64,000 nt of DNA from Pontibacter ummariensis (GTDB lineage: Bacteria; Bacteroidota; Bacteroidia; Cytophagales; Hymenobacteraceae): assembly GCF_900188175.1 (NCBI RefSeq), contig NZ_FZOQ01000019.1, positions 43,270-107,269 of the forward strand, read 5' to 3'. A program made the position numbers and the translations under genes. Under the pieces are notes generated by a model. The model was given only the letters and a program-made list of their open reading frames with translations, did no database searches and was not told the origin of the DNA. Below are positions 48,738 to 58,607 of the stretch, in pieces; the stretch's first letter is position 1; each line of letters opens with the position of its first letter.

Positions 48738-49364
48738 ATGAAAATTGTAGTTGCTAACCAAAAAGGAGGCGTGGGGAAATCTACTACCTGCATTTTGCTG
48801 GCCAACTACCTGGCCCTGGAAAAAAGTGAGAGCGTTGTCATTTTTGACATGGACCTTCAGGAGACGGTCTACTCTAAATGGGAGCGGGACCGGGAGCTGT
48901 ATGCCAACGAGCCCCTGTACGAGGTTGTCAAACTAGAGCTAGAGGACTACCCTGGGTTTGCCAAAGACCTGGATGAGTTGAAAGGCAGTACGCAAGTCAT
49001 TATCGATATGCCAGGCCGACTTGATGATGACAGCATCCTGGCCGTGATCAAGGATGCAGATCTTATTATCTGCCCTATTGCCTATGAGCGGTCCGTGTTC
49101 GAGTCCTCGCATGTTTTTGCACGCGTGGCCCGGCACCTCAATCCCCATAACAGAATTGTGTTCCTCCCCACCAGGCTCAACAAGAGCGTCAAGTACGAAA
49201 TAAAGGAGAAGGTTAGAGAGGCGATGTCGCAGCTAGGTGAGATTGCCCCCGAGATAGCAGAGCGGGTATCCCTGCAACGGATTGACACCGTGTCGCTCAG
49301 CCCTGAGGCGAAGGATGTCATTCAAAACTCCTTTGATTTCATCTACGAGCATTACCTCCAATAA
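48738..49364 (+). CDS. ParA-like ATPase of the transfer region (TraA position)
   Basis: The protein has 208 residues. Walker A QKGGVGKSTTCIL (about 8-20), VVIFDMDLQETVY, and DMPGRLDDDSI mark a MinD/ParA ATPase. It is distinct from the partition ParA at 17715. In Bacteroidetes conjugative elements a TraA of this kind stands at the head of the tra genes, where it may help transfer or localisation. Confidence 0.88.
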   Translation: MKIVVANQKGGVGKSTTCILLANYLALEKSESVVIFDMDLQETVYSKWERDRELYANEPLYEVVKLELEDYPGFAKDLDELKGSTQVIIDMPGRLDDDSILAVIKDADLIICPIAYERSVFESSHVFARVARHLNPHNRIVFLPTRLNKSVKYEIKEKVREAMSQLGEIAPEIAERVSLQRIDTVSLSPEAKDVIQNSFDFIYEHYLQ

Positions 49365-49495
49365 AATTTTTATTCTTCAGGAACTATAACGTATAAGAAT
49401 ATAGTTAGGCTGTAAATTGCTTAAAAAGGTTAATGCGTTATAACGGTAGAAAAGCTGGTTATAAGGTAGTATAACCTTATACAGGTAGTGTTTTT

Positions 49496-49906
49496 ATGAA
49501 AAACAACAGGAACAACGCTGTACTGGAGAGAATAAAAGCTAACCTTCTAAATGGTGAACCGAAGGCAGGTGAACCTGTGGAGGAGGAAGCTTCTGCGGAA
49601 GATAAGATTGTCCTCAAAAGGCCCTTGCAGGAAGCGTGCTCAGAAGTTGAAATAAGCAATATACTCTCATTAGGGGGCTTTACACAGCTTTACGAAACCT
49701 TAGAGAGGGCCAGAGGGGAGATGGGGTTTGACCGGCGGATTGTGTACATAGACAGTGAAAGCGCAGAGGTATTGGACCTGCTGCGGAGAAAGGCAAAGAT
49801 CAAATCTAACCTGTTGGTAAGCTGCCTGCTCCACGAGTTCTTTAGCAAGCATAAGGAGCTTATACAGGAACTGGTTGAGAAAAGAAATAATAAATTATTA
49901 GACTAA
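49496..49906 (+). CDS. DUF3408-like protein (TraB position)
   Basis: The protein has 136 residues. N-terminal half low-complexity and acidic (GEPVEEEASAEDK); C-terminal half folds like RHH (RRIVYIDSESAEVLDLLRRK, then SNLLVSCLLHEFFSKH), as DUF3408 proteins do. In this position they are accessory to TraA. The 131 bp before it are AT-rich and may hold a promoter. Confidence 0.7.
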   Translation: MKNNRNNAVLERIKANLLNGEPKAGEPVEEEASAEDKIVLKRPLQEACSEVEISNILSLGGFTQLYETLERARGEMGFDRRIVYIDSESAEVLDLLRRKAKIKSNLLVSCLLHEFFSKHKELIQELVEKRNNKLLD

Positions 49907-49971
49907 CCGTATATGCTTAATAATAATAATTTGTTTGTATTTAAGCAGTACGGCAATAAACGTGTTTGATT

Positions 49972-50280
49972 ATGGCATGGAGCGTATTCTTTGGGGTTGT
50001 TTTTACATGTTATGCCATATACTACGTGCTAAACATGCTCTTTGACCTGTACAGGGGGCGTAAGCAGAAAAAGGCCCCCGAACAAGTGGTGCAGTATAAC
50101 CTGCGTGAGCTAGTGGAGCAGGAGGAGAAGCCCAAAGAGGTAACAGACGAACCAGGCAGCAAGGCTGGACCGGCCGATCAGGAAGAGGCGGAAGAACCTG
50201 TTCTGCGGGTAGAGGGGCAGGGCATCCCACTAGAAGACTTCCTCCGGGACGCCAAATCATATTCGAGTTCTATTTTTTAA
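49972..50280 (+). CDS. Single-span membrane protein of the transfer operon
   Basis: The protein has 102 residues from ATG 49972. One N-terminal membrane helix (WSVFFGVVFTCYAIYYVLNM) and a long acidic cytoplasmic tail. No domain recognised; small proteins of this kind occupy the TraC/TraD position in Bacteroidetes conjugation operons. Confidence 0.65.
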   Translation: MAWSVFFGVVFTCYAIYYVLNMLFDLYRGRKQKKAPEQVVQYNLRELVEQEEKPKEVTDEPGSKAGPADQEEAEEPVLRVEGQGIPLEDFLRDAKSYSSSIF

Positions 50281-50315
50281 TTTTTATTCAATACATTTTA
50301 TTCTTTTCGCATTTT

Positions 50316-50612
50316 ATGAAAAAGAGGTTTTCATTATCGGCAGTGGCGCTACTAGCGGTAGTGCAGGGGAGCATGGCACAGGGAGTAGCCGGTATAGACG
50401 CTGCCTCCTCTGAGCTCACCACTTACGTGGATCCGATCGGCACGCTTATCATTGTGATTGGCGCCATTGTAGGGCTTGTGGGCGGAATCAGGGTCTTTAT
50501 TAAGTGGAACTCGGGCGACCAGGACGTGCAGAAATCTATCATGGGCTGGATGGGCTCCTGTGTTTTTCTGATGCTGGTAGGGGTGGTCGTTCGGGCGTTC
50601 TTTGGGGTATAG
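50316..50612 (+). CDS. traE: Conjugal transfer protein TraE (DUF4134)
   Basis: The protein has 98 residues. Signal-like N-terminus (VALLAVVQGSMAQG), then two membrane helices (IGTLIIVIGAIVGLVGGIRV, then SCVFLMLVGVVVRAFF), with KWNSGDQDVQKSI between them: the DUF4134 TraE pattern. TraE is thought to be the VirB2-like pilin of the transfer channel. Confidence 0.9.
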   Translation: MKKRFSLSAVALLAVVQGSMAQGVAGIDAASSELTTYVDPIGTLIIVIGAIVGLVGGIRVFIKWNSGDQDVQKSIMGWMGSCVFLMLVGVVVRAFFGV

Positions 50613-50613
50613 C

Positions 50614-50922
50614 ATGAACTCTGACAGACCCTTTAGTGGGTATGCCGTGTACAAGGGGCTGCAACAGCCCCTTGTCTTTAAATCCTTTAAAGGCAGGTAC
50701 ATTTATTGGGGGTTGGCCAGCGTGCTGGCCGGCTTCCTCTCTGCCGCCGCGCTCACCGTCATTTTTAATTTTCTGCTAGGCTTCACCAGCCTGCTGGCAG
50801 TTTCCCTTTCCGGGCTGGTTTATACGAACGCGCGTCAGCGGAAAGGGCTGCACAGCAAGACAAAATCAGCAGGGATTTATATAGTCCCTGCCCGTTTCCG
50901 TGCGCTAAAAGGGACGAGATAA
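50614..50922 (+). CDS. traF: Conjugal transfer protein TraF (DUF4133)
   Basis: The protein has 102 residues from ATG 50614, 1 bp after the TraE stop. Features: VYKGLQQPLVFKSFKGRYIY, then two membrane helices, as in VirB3-like DUF4133 proteins. It would support pilus assembly in the inner membrane with TraE and TraG. Confidence 0.88.
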   Translation: MNSDRPFSGYAVYKGLQQPLVFKSFKGRYIYWGLASVLAGFLSAAALTVIFNFLLGFTSLLAVSLSGLVYTNARQRKGLHSKTKSAGIYIVPARFRALKGTR

Positions 50923-50953
50923 GCCCCTTTTCGGCTACGAGGCTACTTAGTAC

Positions 50954-53398
50954 ATGAAGAACAAGACATTCGCTATGCCATACCTTGGCGTAGGCAGCCA
51001 CGCCTATGACGTGCTGTATCATGAGACAGGAGACTATTCTGTCATTATTCGCATTATGAACCCCGTGCTTCAATATGCTGCGGACCCGGACGCCTACAAA
51101 GCCTTTCACCAGGTATTCTCCAATATAGTGAAGATCCTGGGCGCAGGTTACACCCTGCAAAAGCTGGATGTCTTTGCCCAAAAGCAGTTTGTAAGCAGGA
51201 AGGCATCCGACTTTCTCAGCCAAAAGTACAATGAGGCCTTTAGGGGGAGGGAGTACCGGGCTATCACTACTTACCTTGTTGTAACAAAGGATGTACGACG
51301 CTCAAGCTTCTTTACCTACGATGAGCAAGACTTCACTACCTTTTTGCGGAATGTCACCAAAGTCGTGGATTTGCTGGAGGCAAAGGCCTTTCATCCGCAT
51401 GTATTGACTGAGAAAGAAATCAAAGAGCTTACAGGTCGGCTGCTGGCTTTTAACTTCTCAGACAGGGGCTATGCCTTGAACAACTTCTACGCGACGGAGG
51501 AGGGGATAAGGCTAGGGGACAGGACCATTAAGAGCATTTCCTTAGTGGATGTAGATGAGATCAACTTCCCGGCTTCTGTCTCTCCCTACACTGAGCTGAA
51601 CCTGGGTTTTACCCTGCCGGTGGACACGATGCACTTTCTGCACCAGGTGCCCGCCACTGACTGCCTCATCTATCACCAGGTGATACAGATCCCTGATCAG
51701 CGGGTGGAGATGGGTAAGCTGATGGCCAAGCGGAAGCGCCATACCTCGATGCCGGACCCAGCCAATGATATGGCAGTGGAAGACATTGACCGTGTCATGG
51801 CTGACATTGCCAAAGAAAACCAGCTGCTGGTGTTGGGGCACTACAATATCCTGCTGTCCGCCAGGGAACAGGAATTGGAGAGGGCGGTGAATTACATCGA
51901 GAGCGCACTGTTTTCACTGGGCATTATTCCTTCGCATAACGCGCATAACCAGATGGAGCTTTTCCGCTGCATGCTGCCAGGGAATGCCTCCGAGCTAAAA
52001 GCGTACGATAAGTTCCAGACGACCTCTGACGCCGCGCTGTGCCTGCTGTTCAAGGAGGGGCTGCTCCAGGATGAGGAATCAGCCTTCCAAGTGTTCTTTT
52101 CCGATCGTCAGGGGGTGCCGGTGGCCATAGACACGAGCGACATGCCGGTCCACACAAACCGTATGAATAACCGAAACAAGTTCGTGCTGGGCCCTTCTGG
52201 CTCTGGTAAGTCCTTTTTTATGAACCACCTGATTCGCCAGTATGCCCTGCAGGACACCGACGTGATCCTGGTGGACACGGGGCACAGCTACAGCGGCCTT
52301 TGCGCCTACTACGGGGGGAGGTACATCACTTATTCAGAGGGAGAGCCTATCACGATGAACCCTTTCCGGATAGCAAGAGAGGAGTTTAACGAAGAAAAGC
52401 GGGAGTTCCTAAAGTCCCTTGTCAGCCTTCTGTGGAAAGGCGCCGATGGCATGGTGAATCAAATAGAGGACAGCGTACTTTCCTCTGTGATCTCAGCTTA
52501 TTATGAAGATTACTTTCAAACGGGTAAGGAGGGTAGCTACCTTAGCTTTCAGTCATTTTATGACTTCTCTATCCAGAAAATAGGGGAGATCGCAAAAGCA
52601 GAGTCGATTTCGTTTGACATCAGGAGCTACCGGTTTATTCTAAAGAAGTTTTGCCTCGGCGGGGAGTACGGCTCTGTCCTCAACAATGCCATGGATACCA
52701 CCCTGTTTGATGAGAGGTTTATCGTCTTTGAGATAGACGCCATCAAAGAGCATAAGATCCTCTTTCCCATTACGACCATCATCATCATGGATGTATTTCT
52801 CCAGAAGATGCGCCAGAAGAAAAACCGCAAGGCGCTTATCATCGAGGAGGCCTGGAAAGCCATCGCTTCCCCGCTGATGGCAGGGTATATCCTGTACGTG
52901 TACAAGACGGTGCGCAAATTTTGGGGCGAAGCCGTGGTGGTGACCCAGGAGCTGGACGATATCATTGGCAATGCCGTCGTCAAGAACAGTATCATTAACA
53001 ACTCGGACACGGTCTGTCTGCTCGACCAGACAAAGTTCAAGGACAACTTCTCAGACATCGCGGCGCTGCTTTCGCTCAGTCCGGTCGAGCAGACGAAGAT
53101 CTTCACGATCAATAACCTGCCTAACAAGGAGGGCCGCGACCGCTTTAAGGAAGTGTACATCAAGCGAGGGGCAAGCGGAGAGGTGTATGGCGTGGAGGTG
53201 TCGCTGTATGAGTACCTCACCTTTACCACGGAGCGAAGGGAGAAAGAGGCCTTGCAGGTCTACGTGGGCCGCTACGGCGACTTCCGCCATGCCTTGGAGG
53301 TGTTTGTCAGCGATCTGCGGGCTTCAGGTCTGAAGCTAAACGAGTTTATTAGCACTATTAACAAAAACACACATGAGAAAATACCTGTGCTTGGTTAG
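50954..53398 (+). CDS. traG: VirB4-type conjugation ATPase TraG
   Basis: The protein has 814 residues, normal length. Walker A GPSGSGKSFFMNHL (from residue 413), Walker B-like KALIIEEAWKAI, and RHTSMPDPANDM upstream. The first 350 residues form the VirB4 N-terminal domain. It energises assembly of the conjugation machinery at the inner membrane. Its end overlaps the next gene by 26 bp. Confidence 0.94.
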   Translation: MKNKTFAMPYLGVGSHAYDVLYHETGDYSVIIRIMNPVLQYAADPDAYKAFHQVFSNIVKILGAGYTLQKLDVFAQKQFVSRKASDFLSQKYNEAFRGREYRAITTYLVVTKDVRRSSFFTYDEQDFTTFLRNVTKVVDLLEAKAFHPHVLTEKEIKELTGRLLAFNFSDRGYALNNFYATEEGIRLGDRTIKSISLVDVDEINFPASVSPYTELNLGFTLPVDTMHFLHQVPATDCLIYHQVIQIPDQRVEMGKLMAKRKRHTSMPDPANDMAVEDIDRVMADIAKENQLLVLGHYNILLSAREQELERAVNYIESALFSLGIIPSHNAHNQMELFRCMLPGNASELKAYDKFQTTSDAALCLLFKEGLLQDEESAFQVFFSDRQGVPVAIDTSDMPVHTNRMNNRNKFVLGPSGSGKSFFMNHLIRQYALQDTDVILVDTGHSYSGLCAYYGGRYITYSEGEPITMNPFRIAREEFNEEKREFLKSLVSLLWKGADGMVNQIEDSVLSSVISAYYEDYFQTGKEGSYLSFQSFYDFSIQKIGEIAKAESISFDIRSYRFILKKFCLGGEYGSVLNNAMDTTLFDERFIVFEIDAIKEHKILFPITTIIIMDVFLQKMRQKKNRKALIIEEAWKAIASPLMAGYILYVYKTVRKFWGEAVVVTQELDDIIGNAVVKNSIINNSDTVCLLDQTKFKDNFSDIAALLSLSPVEQTKIFTINNLPNKEGRDRFKEVYIKRGASGEVYGVEVSLYEYLTFTTERREKEALQVYVGRYGDFRHALEVFVSDLRASGLKLNEFISTINKNTHEKIPVLG

Positions 53399-54044
53399 TG
53401 CCCTGCTGCTTAGCGGGGCCACGTCACAGGCCCAGCAACTGGTTTTTGACCCGGCGGTGGTCTCCACCCTCGTGGTAAACCACACGGCCCAGCAGGCGGC
53501 GCTGAAGGACATCAAAGAAAAGGAAGGGGAGATTGCCACCCTGCAGCAAACAATTACTTTTAAAATGATCCAGATCAAGGAGCTGGAGGAGAAGATGTAC
53601 AATTCCCTTAAGACTGTTCAGAGCATTGTGGGGCAGAGTAAGAACATCATTTACGCCTCCCGCATCGCCCAGGATATCGGCAAGTACCAGGGTGAGATGC
53701 TGGATCTCGCGCAAGGGGACCCGGAGCTGATGCTGATTGCCGCCAAGACAGAGCTGGAGCTGATTAACCGTACAGCCGACCTGTTCACCTATATCTACCA
53801 GGTGGCCGTGGTCGGGACGGACATGAACCTGATGAGCAATGCAGACCGCCTTTCCCTGATTCGCCACGTGGTGGATGAGCTGCGGATCATGCGTGGGTTG
53901 TCTTACTCTATCACCAGAAGGATGCGGGTGGCTAAATACGCGGGCCTGTTCAAGACGCTAAACCCGCTAGGGCTCAGGTACCCCAACAACAGCCAGGCGA
54001 TCATACGCTCCCTGATCGATGAGTACAAGACCCTTAAAAAGTAA
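53373..54044 (+). CDS. Conjugal transfer protein, VirB5/TrbJ-like (TraI position)
   Basis: The protein has 223 residues. Signal peptide (LVSALLLSGATSQAQ), then coiled coil (KDIKEKEGEIATLQQTITF) and a helical body (MNLMSNADRLSLIRHVVDEL). Such proteins stand between TraG and TraJ and form the VirB5-like minor component at the cell surface. It differs in sequence from the common DUF4141 TraI. Confidence 0.78.
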   Translation: MRKYLCLVSALLLSGATSQAQQLVFDPAVVSTLVVNHTAQQAALKDIKEKEGEIATLQQTITFKMIQIKELEEKMYNSLKTVQSIVGQSKNIIYASRIAQDIGKYQGEMLDLAQGDPELMLIAAKTELELINRTADLFTYIYQVAVVGTDMNLMSNADRLSLIRHVVDELRIMRGLSYSITRRMRVAKYAGLFKTLNPLGLRYPNNSQAIIRSLIDEYKTLKK

Positions 54045-54048
54045 GGCC

Positions 54049-54699
54049 ATGCGGAAGAGTAATCTACCTGTACCTCTCCTGTGTGCGCTCCTAAGTGTGG
54101 TGGCGTTGCAGAGCGCGCGCGCCCAGGCCCCGGGTGTGACCATCGTGGACGGAAAATACGTGCGGCACCAGCTGGAGCGGGAGGTCGTCACGCGCTGGGG
54201 CAAGTTTGACCCCAAGTGGTACTTTATTCTCTTCCACAATAAGTACCGGAAAGGCCCTGACAGACGCAACATGCTCCAGCTCCTTCCTGCTATGGCTGCC
54301 GTCATGGCTAACAAAGAGCAGGCGGAGCGGGAAGAGGAGGAGGTAAACACCATTTGGGAGCAGGAAATGTTCAAAGCCGCTGATCGCAGCCTGAACAAAA
54401 GCTTCCACCTCCTTTATGGCAGGAAGATCAAGGGTTTAAATGAACAACTGGAGGCGCTGCACCTGGAGGGGGTGACAGCTGGGGTGTCACCTGACATGCT
54501 GCTTAAGCTCAGGGGGGAGCATGAGAGGATCAACGCAGACATAGAACTGACCAAAGAGGCCTACGAGGATGATGCCGTGAAAGCGGCTTCTTTCCGGGGC
54601 TACCTGGCTGACCTGGTTTCTCTCAGAGGGTATTACCGTCGCATCATCACTTTATTTAAAACTACTAATCGCTTGTCCCACCATGAGGGAGCTAATTGA
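54049..54699 (+). CDS. Exported hypothetical protein of the tra operon
   Basis: The protein has 216 residues from ATG 54049 (a longer start at 54019 overlaps traI-position gene). Signal peptide ending ARAQAPG; mature part charged and helical (WEQEMFKAADRSLNKSFHLL). No family recognised. Its end overlaps traJ by 17 bp. Confidence 0.65.
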   Translation: MRKSNLPVPLLCALLSVVALQSARAQAPGVTIVDGKYVRHQLEREVVTRWGKFDPKWYFILFHNKYRKGPDRRNMLQLLPAMAAVMANKEQAEREEEEVNTIWEQEMFKAADRSLNKSFHLLYGRKIKGLNEQLEALHLEGVTAGVSPDMLLKLRGEHERINADIELTKEAYEDDAVKAASFRGYLADLVSLRGYYRRIITLFKTTNRLSHHEGAN

Positions 54700-55678
54700 C
54701 AAGGCGATCTTCGATCTGTTCGATGCCTTGTTCCTGAACATAAGAGACCTTGCCGGCAGCTTCATAGCTGACGCGCAGGCAGTGGCGGCCATCGCCATGA
54801 TGCTGTATTTCGCACTGGAGGCGTATAAAATGATGGCAGGGGACGAGCCGGTGCGCTATATGGCCCTGTTCCGGCCCTTCGCCCTGGCTTTGGTAATCAT
54901 TTCCTGGGGCGGCTTTGTGGACGCGCTGAACTTTCCCCTTACGGTTGTGAAAGACAGTGCCAGGGGCATGTACCAGGGACAGGTGGAGCAGGTGGAGGAC
55001 CTGCACCGGGAAAGGGTGGCGCTGATTGACAGCGTGGCCCGCAAGCTCTCAGACAGCAGTGCTGACTTTGAGCAGGTGCAGGCCCAGACGCAGGATAAAG
55101 ACTGGATGGAGACGATGGGCATCGACCTGGAGCCGATGTTTAACAAGATGAAGGGCTACTACCTCATGCTCATGGCCAAGATGCATTTCACCATGATGCG
55201 GGTAGTGGAGTACATCGTCATTCTGATCTTTCAGGTGTGCACCTACATCATCTTCTTCCTGCAGATCATCTTCGCCGGCATCCTGGTAATACTGGGACCC
55301 TTTGCCTTTGCCATGAGTATCTTCCCCGGCTTCCGGGATTCTTACCTGACGTGGATAGGGCGCTACATCTCCGTAGGCCTTTACTCTACGATCGGCTACA
55401 TCATTATGTCCATCTCCTTTGTGCTCGTTAAGTACGGCCTGATGAAAGAGATTGAGGTACTCAAGGCGGTTATGGAGAACGAGGAGATGTTCATCGCCTA
55501 TGTCTCATACCCCTCGGGCAATGTAAGCTTCTATATCGTGAGCCTGATCATCGGAGGGCTGGCCATGCTGACCATACCGGTTATTTCCACCTGGATAGTA
55601 AACACCAGCGGTGTCGGCAATGCCATTGGCTCCATGGCCTCCGGCACGAGCAGAGCGGTGCGCACCGTCTCGAGGTAA
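54683..55678 (+). CDS. traJ: Conjugal transfer protein TraJ (VirB6-like)
   Basis: The protein has 331 residues with at least six membrane helices (for example YIVILIFQVCTYIIFFLQII, ILVILGPFAFAMSIFP). The motif SIFPGFRDSYLTWIGRYISV is characteristic of TraJ of Bacteroidetes elements. It forms the inner-membrane channel for DNA. Overlaps the previous gene by 17 bp. Confidence 0.92.
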   Translation: MRELIDKAIFDLFDALFLNIRDLAGSFIADAQAVAAIAMMLYFALEAYKMMAGDEPVRYMALFRPFALALVIISWGGFVDALNFPLTVVKDSARGMYQGQVEQVEDLHRERVALIDSVARKLSDSSADFEQVQAQTQDKDWMETMGIDLEPMFNKMKGYYLMLMAKMHFTMMRVVEYIVILIFQVCTYIIFFLQIIFAGILVILGPFAFAMSIFPGFRDSYLTWIGRYISVGLYSTIGYIIMSISFVLVKYGLMKEIEVLKAVMENEEMFIAYVSYPSGNVSFYIVSLIIGGLAMLTIPVISTWIVNTSGVGNAIGSMASGTSRAVRTVSR

Positions 55679-55693
55679 ACTTTTAAAACAATC

Positions 55694-56302
55694 ATGATTC
55701 TAAACATCGAAAAGAAAATAAAGCTGGCCTTTGCGATCAGCGCGGGCAGCTTTTTGACCTCTGTTGCCCTGGTGGCCGTAGTTTGCGTGTTCGCCTATGG
55801 GCTGGTGAACGAGCAGCGCAAGAGTATTTATGTGCTGGACCACAACGTGCCGGTACTGGTCAGGCAAAGTGAGCAGGGCACAAACCGGGAGGTGGAGTAC
55901 AAGTCCCACGTGAACATGTTTCACTTGCTCTTCTTCACCCTGCCACCGGACGATGAGTACATCAAGGCCAACCTGGCGAAGGCCATGTACCTGATCGACG
56001 ACACCGGACTGGCCCAGTACAACAACCTGAAGGAGAAAGGCTATTACAACTCCATCCTGGCCAGTTCTGCCTTGCTGACAATTCAGACGGACAGTATTAC
56101 GGTGGATGAGAAGCTCCACTTTACCTATTATGCCAGGCAGCGCATCGAGCGTAATACCTCCATAGCCACACGGGCACTCATAACAGAAGGCGACCTGCAG
56201 GAGGTGCCCCGCACGGATAACAACCCGCACGGATTGATTATCAAGAACTGGAAGACGGTGCTCAACAAGGACCTGGAGTATGTGGAGAAGAAAAGCTTTT
56301 AA
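55694..56302 (+). CDS. traK: Conjugal transfer protein TraK (VirB8-like)
   Basis: The protein has 202 residues. One membrane helix (ISAGSFLTSVALVAVVCVFA), then a periplasmic domain with HVNMFHLLFFTLPPDDEYI and TYYARQRIERNTSIATRAL, matching TraK. It links inner-membrane parts to the periplasmic bridge. Overlaps the next gene by 23 bp. Confidence 0.92.
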   Translation: MILNIEKKIKLAFAISAGSFLTSVALVAVVCVFAYGLVNEQRKSIYVLDHNVPVLVRQSEQGTNREVEYKSHVNMFHLLFFTLPPDDEYIKANLAKAMYLIDDTGLAQYNNLKEKGYYNSILASSALLTIQTDSITVDEKLHFTYYARQRIERNTSIATRALITEGDLQEVPRTDNNPHGLIIKNWKTVLNKDLEYVEKKSF

Positions 56303-56648
56303 CAGGCTCCGGCGGCTGGGAAGGCAGGGCAGGGCGTGGGCAGACCGAAATCCCCGACCCATGGTAGCGCTTATGTTTGGCGTGATGGTGACAGGGCTCA
56401 CGTGGCAGCTCTACGCCCGCAGTAGCAGGCAGGAAAGTTACTTTAGCCCCCTTGCGAAGGCTTACGGGGAGTTCGGGAGGCTACAAACACGCAGCCATGA
56501 TAAGGCCCTAACAGGGGATGTACTGGAGCTTATGGGGCTCTACACGAGGGCACAAGCCATACACCCGGACAGCCTGACGGCCAGGGACAGCACTTTCCTG
56601 GTAGACCTTGACAAACAGCTAAACAGCATTATTAATGAGAAAGATTGA
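56280..56648 (+). CDS. TraL-position membrane protein
   Basis: The protein has 122 residues. Basic N-terminus (RRKAFNRLRRLGRQGRAW), one membrane helix (MVALMFGVMVTGLTWQLY), short periplasmic tail. It occupies the TraL position between TraK and TraM. Overlaps both neighbours (23 and 14 bp). Confidence 0.78.
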   Translation: MWRRKAFNRLRRLGRQGRAWADRNPRPMVALMFGVMVTGLTWQLYARSSRQESYFSPLAKAYGEFGRLQTRSHDKALTGDVLELMGLYTRAQAIHPDSLTARDSTFLVDLDKQLNSIINEKD

Positions 56649-57801
56649 TTTCAGGAACGGACGCTATGTCGTACCGCTTATCGTGCTCCCCTTCCTGTTT
56701 ATTTTCAATTACCTGTACCTGGATACCTTCCAGGCCACGGCACAGCCAGCAGGGGCAGGAACCGCACTAGCTGCCGACAGCACTACCTTTAACGCTTCGC
56801 TGCCTGTAGCCAACCTGGAGAAGCGCCAGGTGAAGGACAAGTTCGGGGCGGCCAGGGATGAGTATAAGTACAGGACGGATTACTCCGCCATACGGGAGTT
56901 GGGAGAAAACACCAGCACGGAGCAGGAGTACGGAAGCGTCTACACAGAGGAGGAGCGGGCCATGCTCGACAGCCTGAACAACCAGGTCCTGTCTAACCAG
57001 AAGCCTGCCGGCTTCATGGAGCGCGTGATCCAGCGCCAGGACCGCAACCGCTATGCATCTGGGGGCACAGCTACACGAAGGGCAGCCCGGAAGCAGGAGT
57101 CTGACTACGAGCGGGAGATGCGCCTGTTCAAAGAGCAGATGGCCTACGTCGACAGCCTTAGCAGGGCCGGGGATGAGCCGGAGACAGTCCCGCAAAAGCC
57201 CGTTAGCGCAGCACGTGCCGCTGGGCCCGAAGAGCAGGAGTCAGAGGCTCTTGCTGTTAGTAAGACCGCTAACCCCAATGCGTCCTACTTCAACACAATC
57301 GCCAGTAACCCCAGAGAGCAATTGATCAAAGCCATCCTGGATGAGGGGTTGAAGGTGCAGGAGGGTGGCCGGGTGCGTGTCAGGCTGCTAGACAACATTT
57401 ATATTGCAGGAACGGAGTTACCCAAAGGAACTTACCTCTATGGTCTGGTTACGGGCTTTAGTGCCCAGCGGATAGACATTACCATTGGTTCTGTTCTTTT
57501 AGATGAGCAAGTGGTCCCGGTGAGCCTGAGCGTCTATGACAATGACGGCATGAAAGGACTGTATGTGCCCGACTCACAGTTCCGGGACTTCACGAAGGAA
57601 CTGGCAGGCAGGGCCACCCAGGAACAGCCCCTGAACTTTGAGCAGAACCCGGAGAACTCAGCCCAGGTGCTTTACTCTATGGCGGACCGCATGGCGCAGA
57701 CGGCTTCCAGGGCGGCAGGCAACGCCATCAGGAAGAACAAAGCCACTCTTAAATACAATACCGTCGTGTACTTGATTGACAACAAAGCAAAACGCAGATA
57801 A
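56635..57801 (+). CDS. traM: Conjugal transfer protein TraM (VirB10-like)
   Basis: The protein has 388 residues. A single N-terminal membrane helix (YVVPLIVLPFLFIFNYLYL), then a Pro/Glu/Ala-rich periplasmic stretch (about 30-225), then the TraM domain (about 225-388) with QEGGRVRVRLLDNIYIAGTE and VPVSLSVYDNDGMKGLYVPD. It spans the periplasm and couples the energy source to the outer-membrane pore. Confidence 0.93.
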   Translation: MRKIDFRNGRYVVPLIVLPFLFIFNYLYLDTFQATAQPAGAGTALAADSTTFNASLPVANLEKRQVKDKFGAARDEYKYRTDYSAIRELGENTSTEQEYGSVYTEEERAMLDSLNNQVLSNQKPAGFMERVIQRQDRNRYASGGTATRRAARKQESDYEREMRLFKEQMAYVDSLSRAGDEPETVPQKPVSAARAAGPEEQESEALAVSKTANPNASYFNTIASNPREQLIKAILDEGLKVQEGGRVRVRLLDNIYIAGTELPKGTYLYGLVTGFSAQRIDITIGSVLLDEQVVPVSLSVYDNDGMKGLYVPDSQFRDFTKELAGRATQEQPLNFEQNPENSAQVLYSMADRMAQTASRAAGNAIRKNKATLKYNTVVYLIDNKAKRR

Positions 57802-57810
57802 GCAAACATC

Positions 57811-58605
57811 ATGAAACGCCTTTTAACCTTTTTATACTTTACCCTGCTCTCCTTTATTTCCTCAGCGCAAACGCAGGAGCCGCAGGTTATCTTTGTGCAC
57901 GAAGACATCTCCACGCATATCATCAGCCCGGAACCCATCATGTATGTGGATATTTCCACTGATGATGTGGCAGGGGATATTCCGGTCACCAATATCCTTC
58001 GCATCAAGCCTAAGAGCGGGGCTCCCGCTTTAGGCGTCGTAACGGTGGTGGGAGAGCGGTTTATGGTCCAGTACCGACTTCGATATGCCTCATCCTCCCA
58101 AGGGGCCGACACAGAGATCAGGATAGACCCGACACAGGTGGATGAGTACCTCAACCCGGCGGTACCCATGAGCAGGGCAGATATGAAGCGCCTCTCGCTG
58201 CAGGCCTTGCAGCAGGCTCCGGGGATAAAGCACAGGTACACCCGAAAGCACAAGATGGAGCTCACGCTTAACAATGTTTTCATGGTAGGGGACTACTTCT
58301 TCGTAGATGTGTCGATGAAGAACAGGGCGAACATTCCCTATAGCATTGACCAAGTGCGCTTCAAGATCGAGGATAAGAAAGTGGTGAAAGCCACTAACTT
58401 TCAGCAGACGGAGATCAAGCCTGTCTTTGCGCTCCATGGCACAGGAAGCTTCAAGCGCAAGTACCGCAATGTCTTTGTGTTTCGGAAGTTCACATTTCCT
58501 GAAGAGAAGGTTTTGAGGATGGAGGTGTCAGAGCAGCAGGTGTCTGGCCGCTGCCTGACCCTGGAAGTGGACTACAAAGACGTCCTAGACGCGGACATAC
58601 TGTAG
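57811..58605 (+). CDS. traN: Conjugal transfer protein TraN (VirB9-like)
   Basis: The protein has 264 residues. Signal peptide (LLSFISSAQT), then beta-rich domain with MYVDISTDDVAGDIPVTNIL, VGERFMVQYRLRY and FVDVSMKNRANIPYSIDQV typical of TraN. It forms part of the outer-membrane complex with TraM. It is the last gene of the core tra block. Confidence 0.92.
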   Translation: MKRLLTFLYFTLLSFISSAQTQEPQVIFVHEDISTHIISPEPIMYVDISTDDVAGDIPVTNILRIKPKSGAPALGVVTVVGERFMVQYRLRYASSSQGADTEIRIDPTQVDEYLNPAVPMSRADMKRLSLQALQQAPGIKHRYTRKHKMELTLNNVFMVGDYFFVDVSMKNRANIPYSIDQVRFKIEDKKVVKATNFQQTEIKPVFALHGTGSFKRKYRNVFVFRKFTFPEEKVLRMEVSEQQVSGRCLTLEVDYKDVLDADIL

Positions 58606-58607
58606 TT

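Noticed and set aside
55700..56401. 233-codon minus-strand ORF
   Set aside because: It is antisense to traK and the next tra gene; GC-rich codons keep the frame open.
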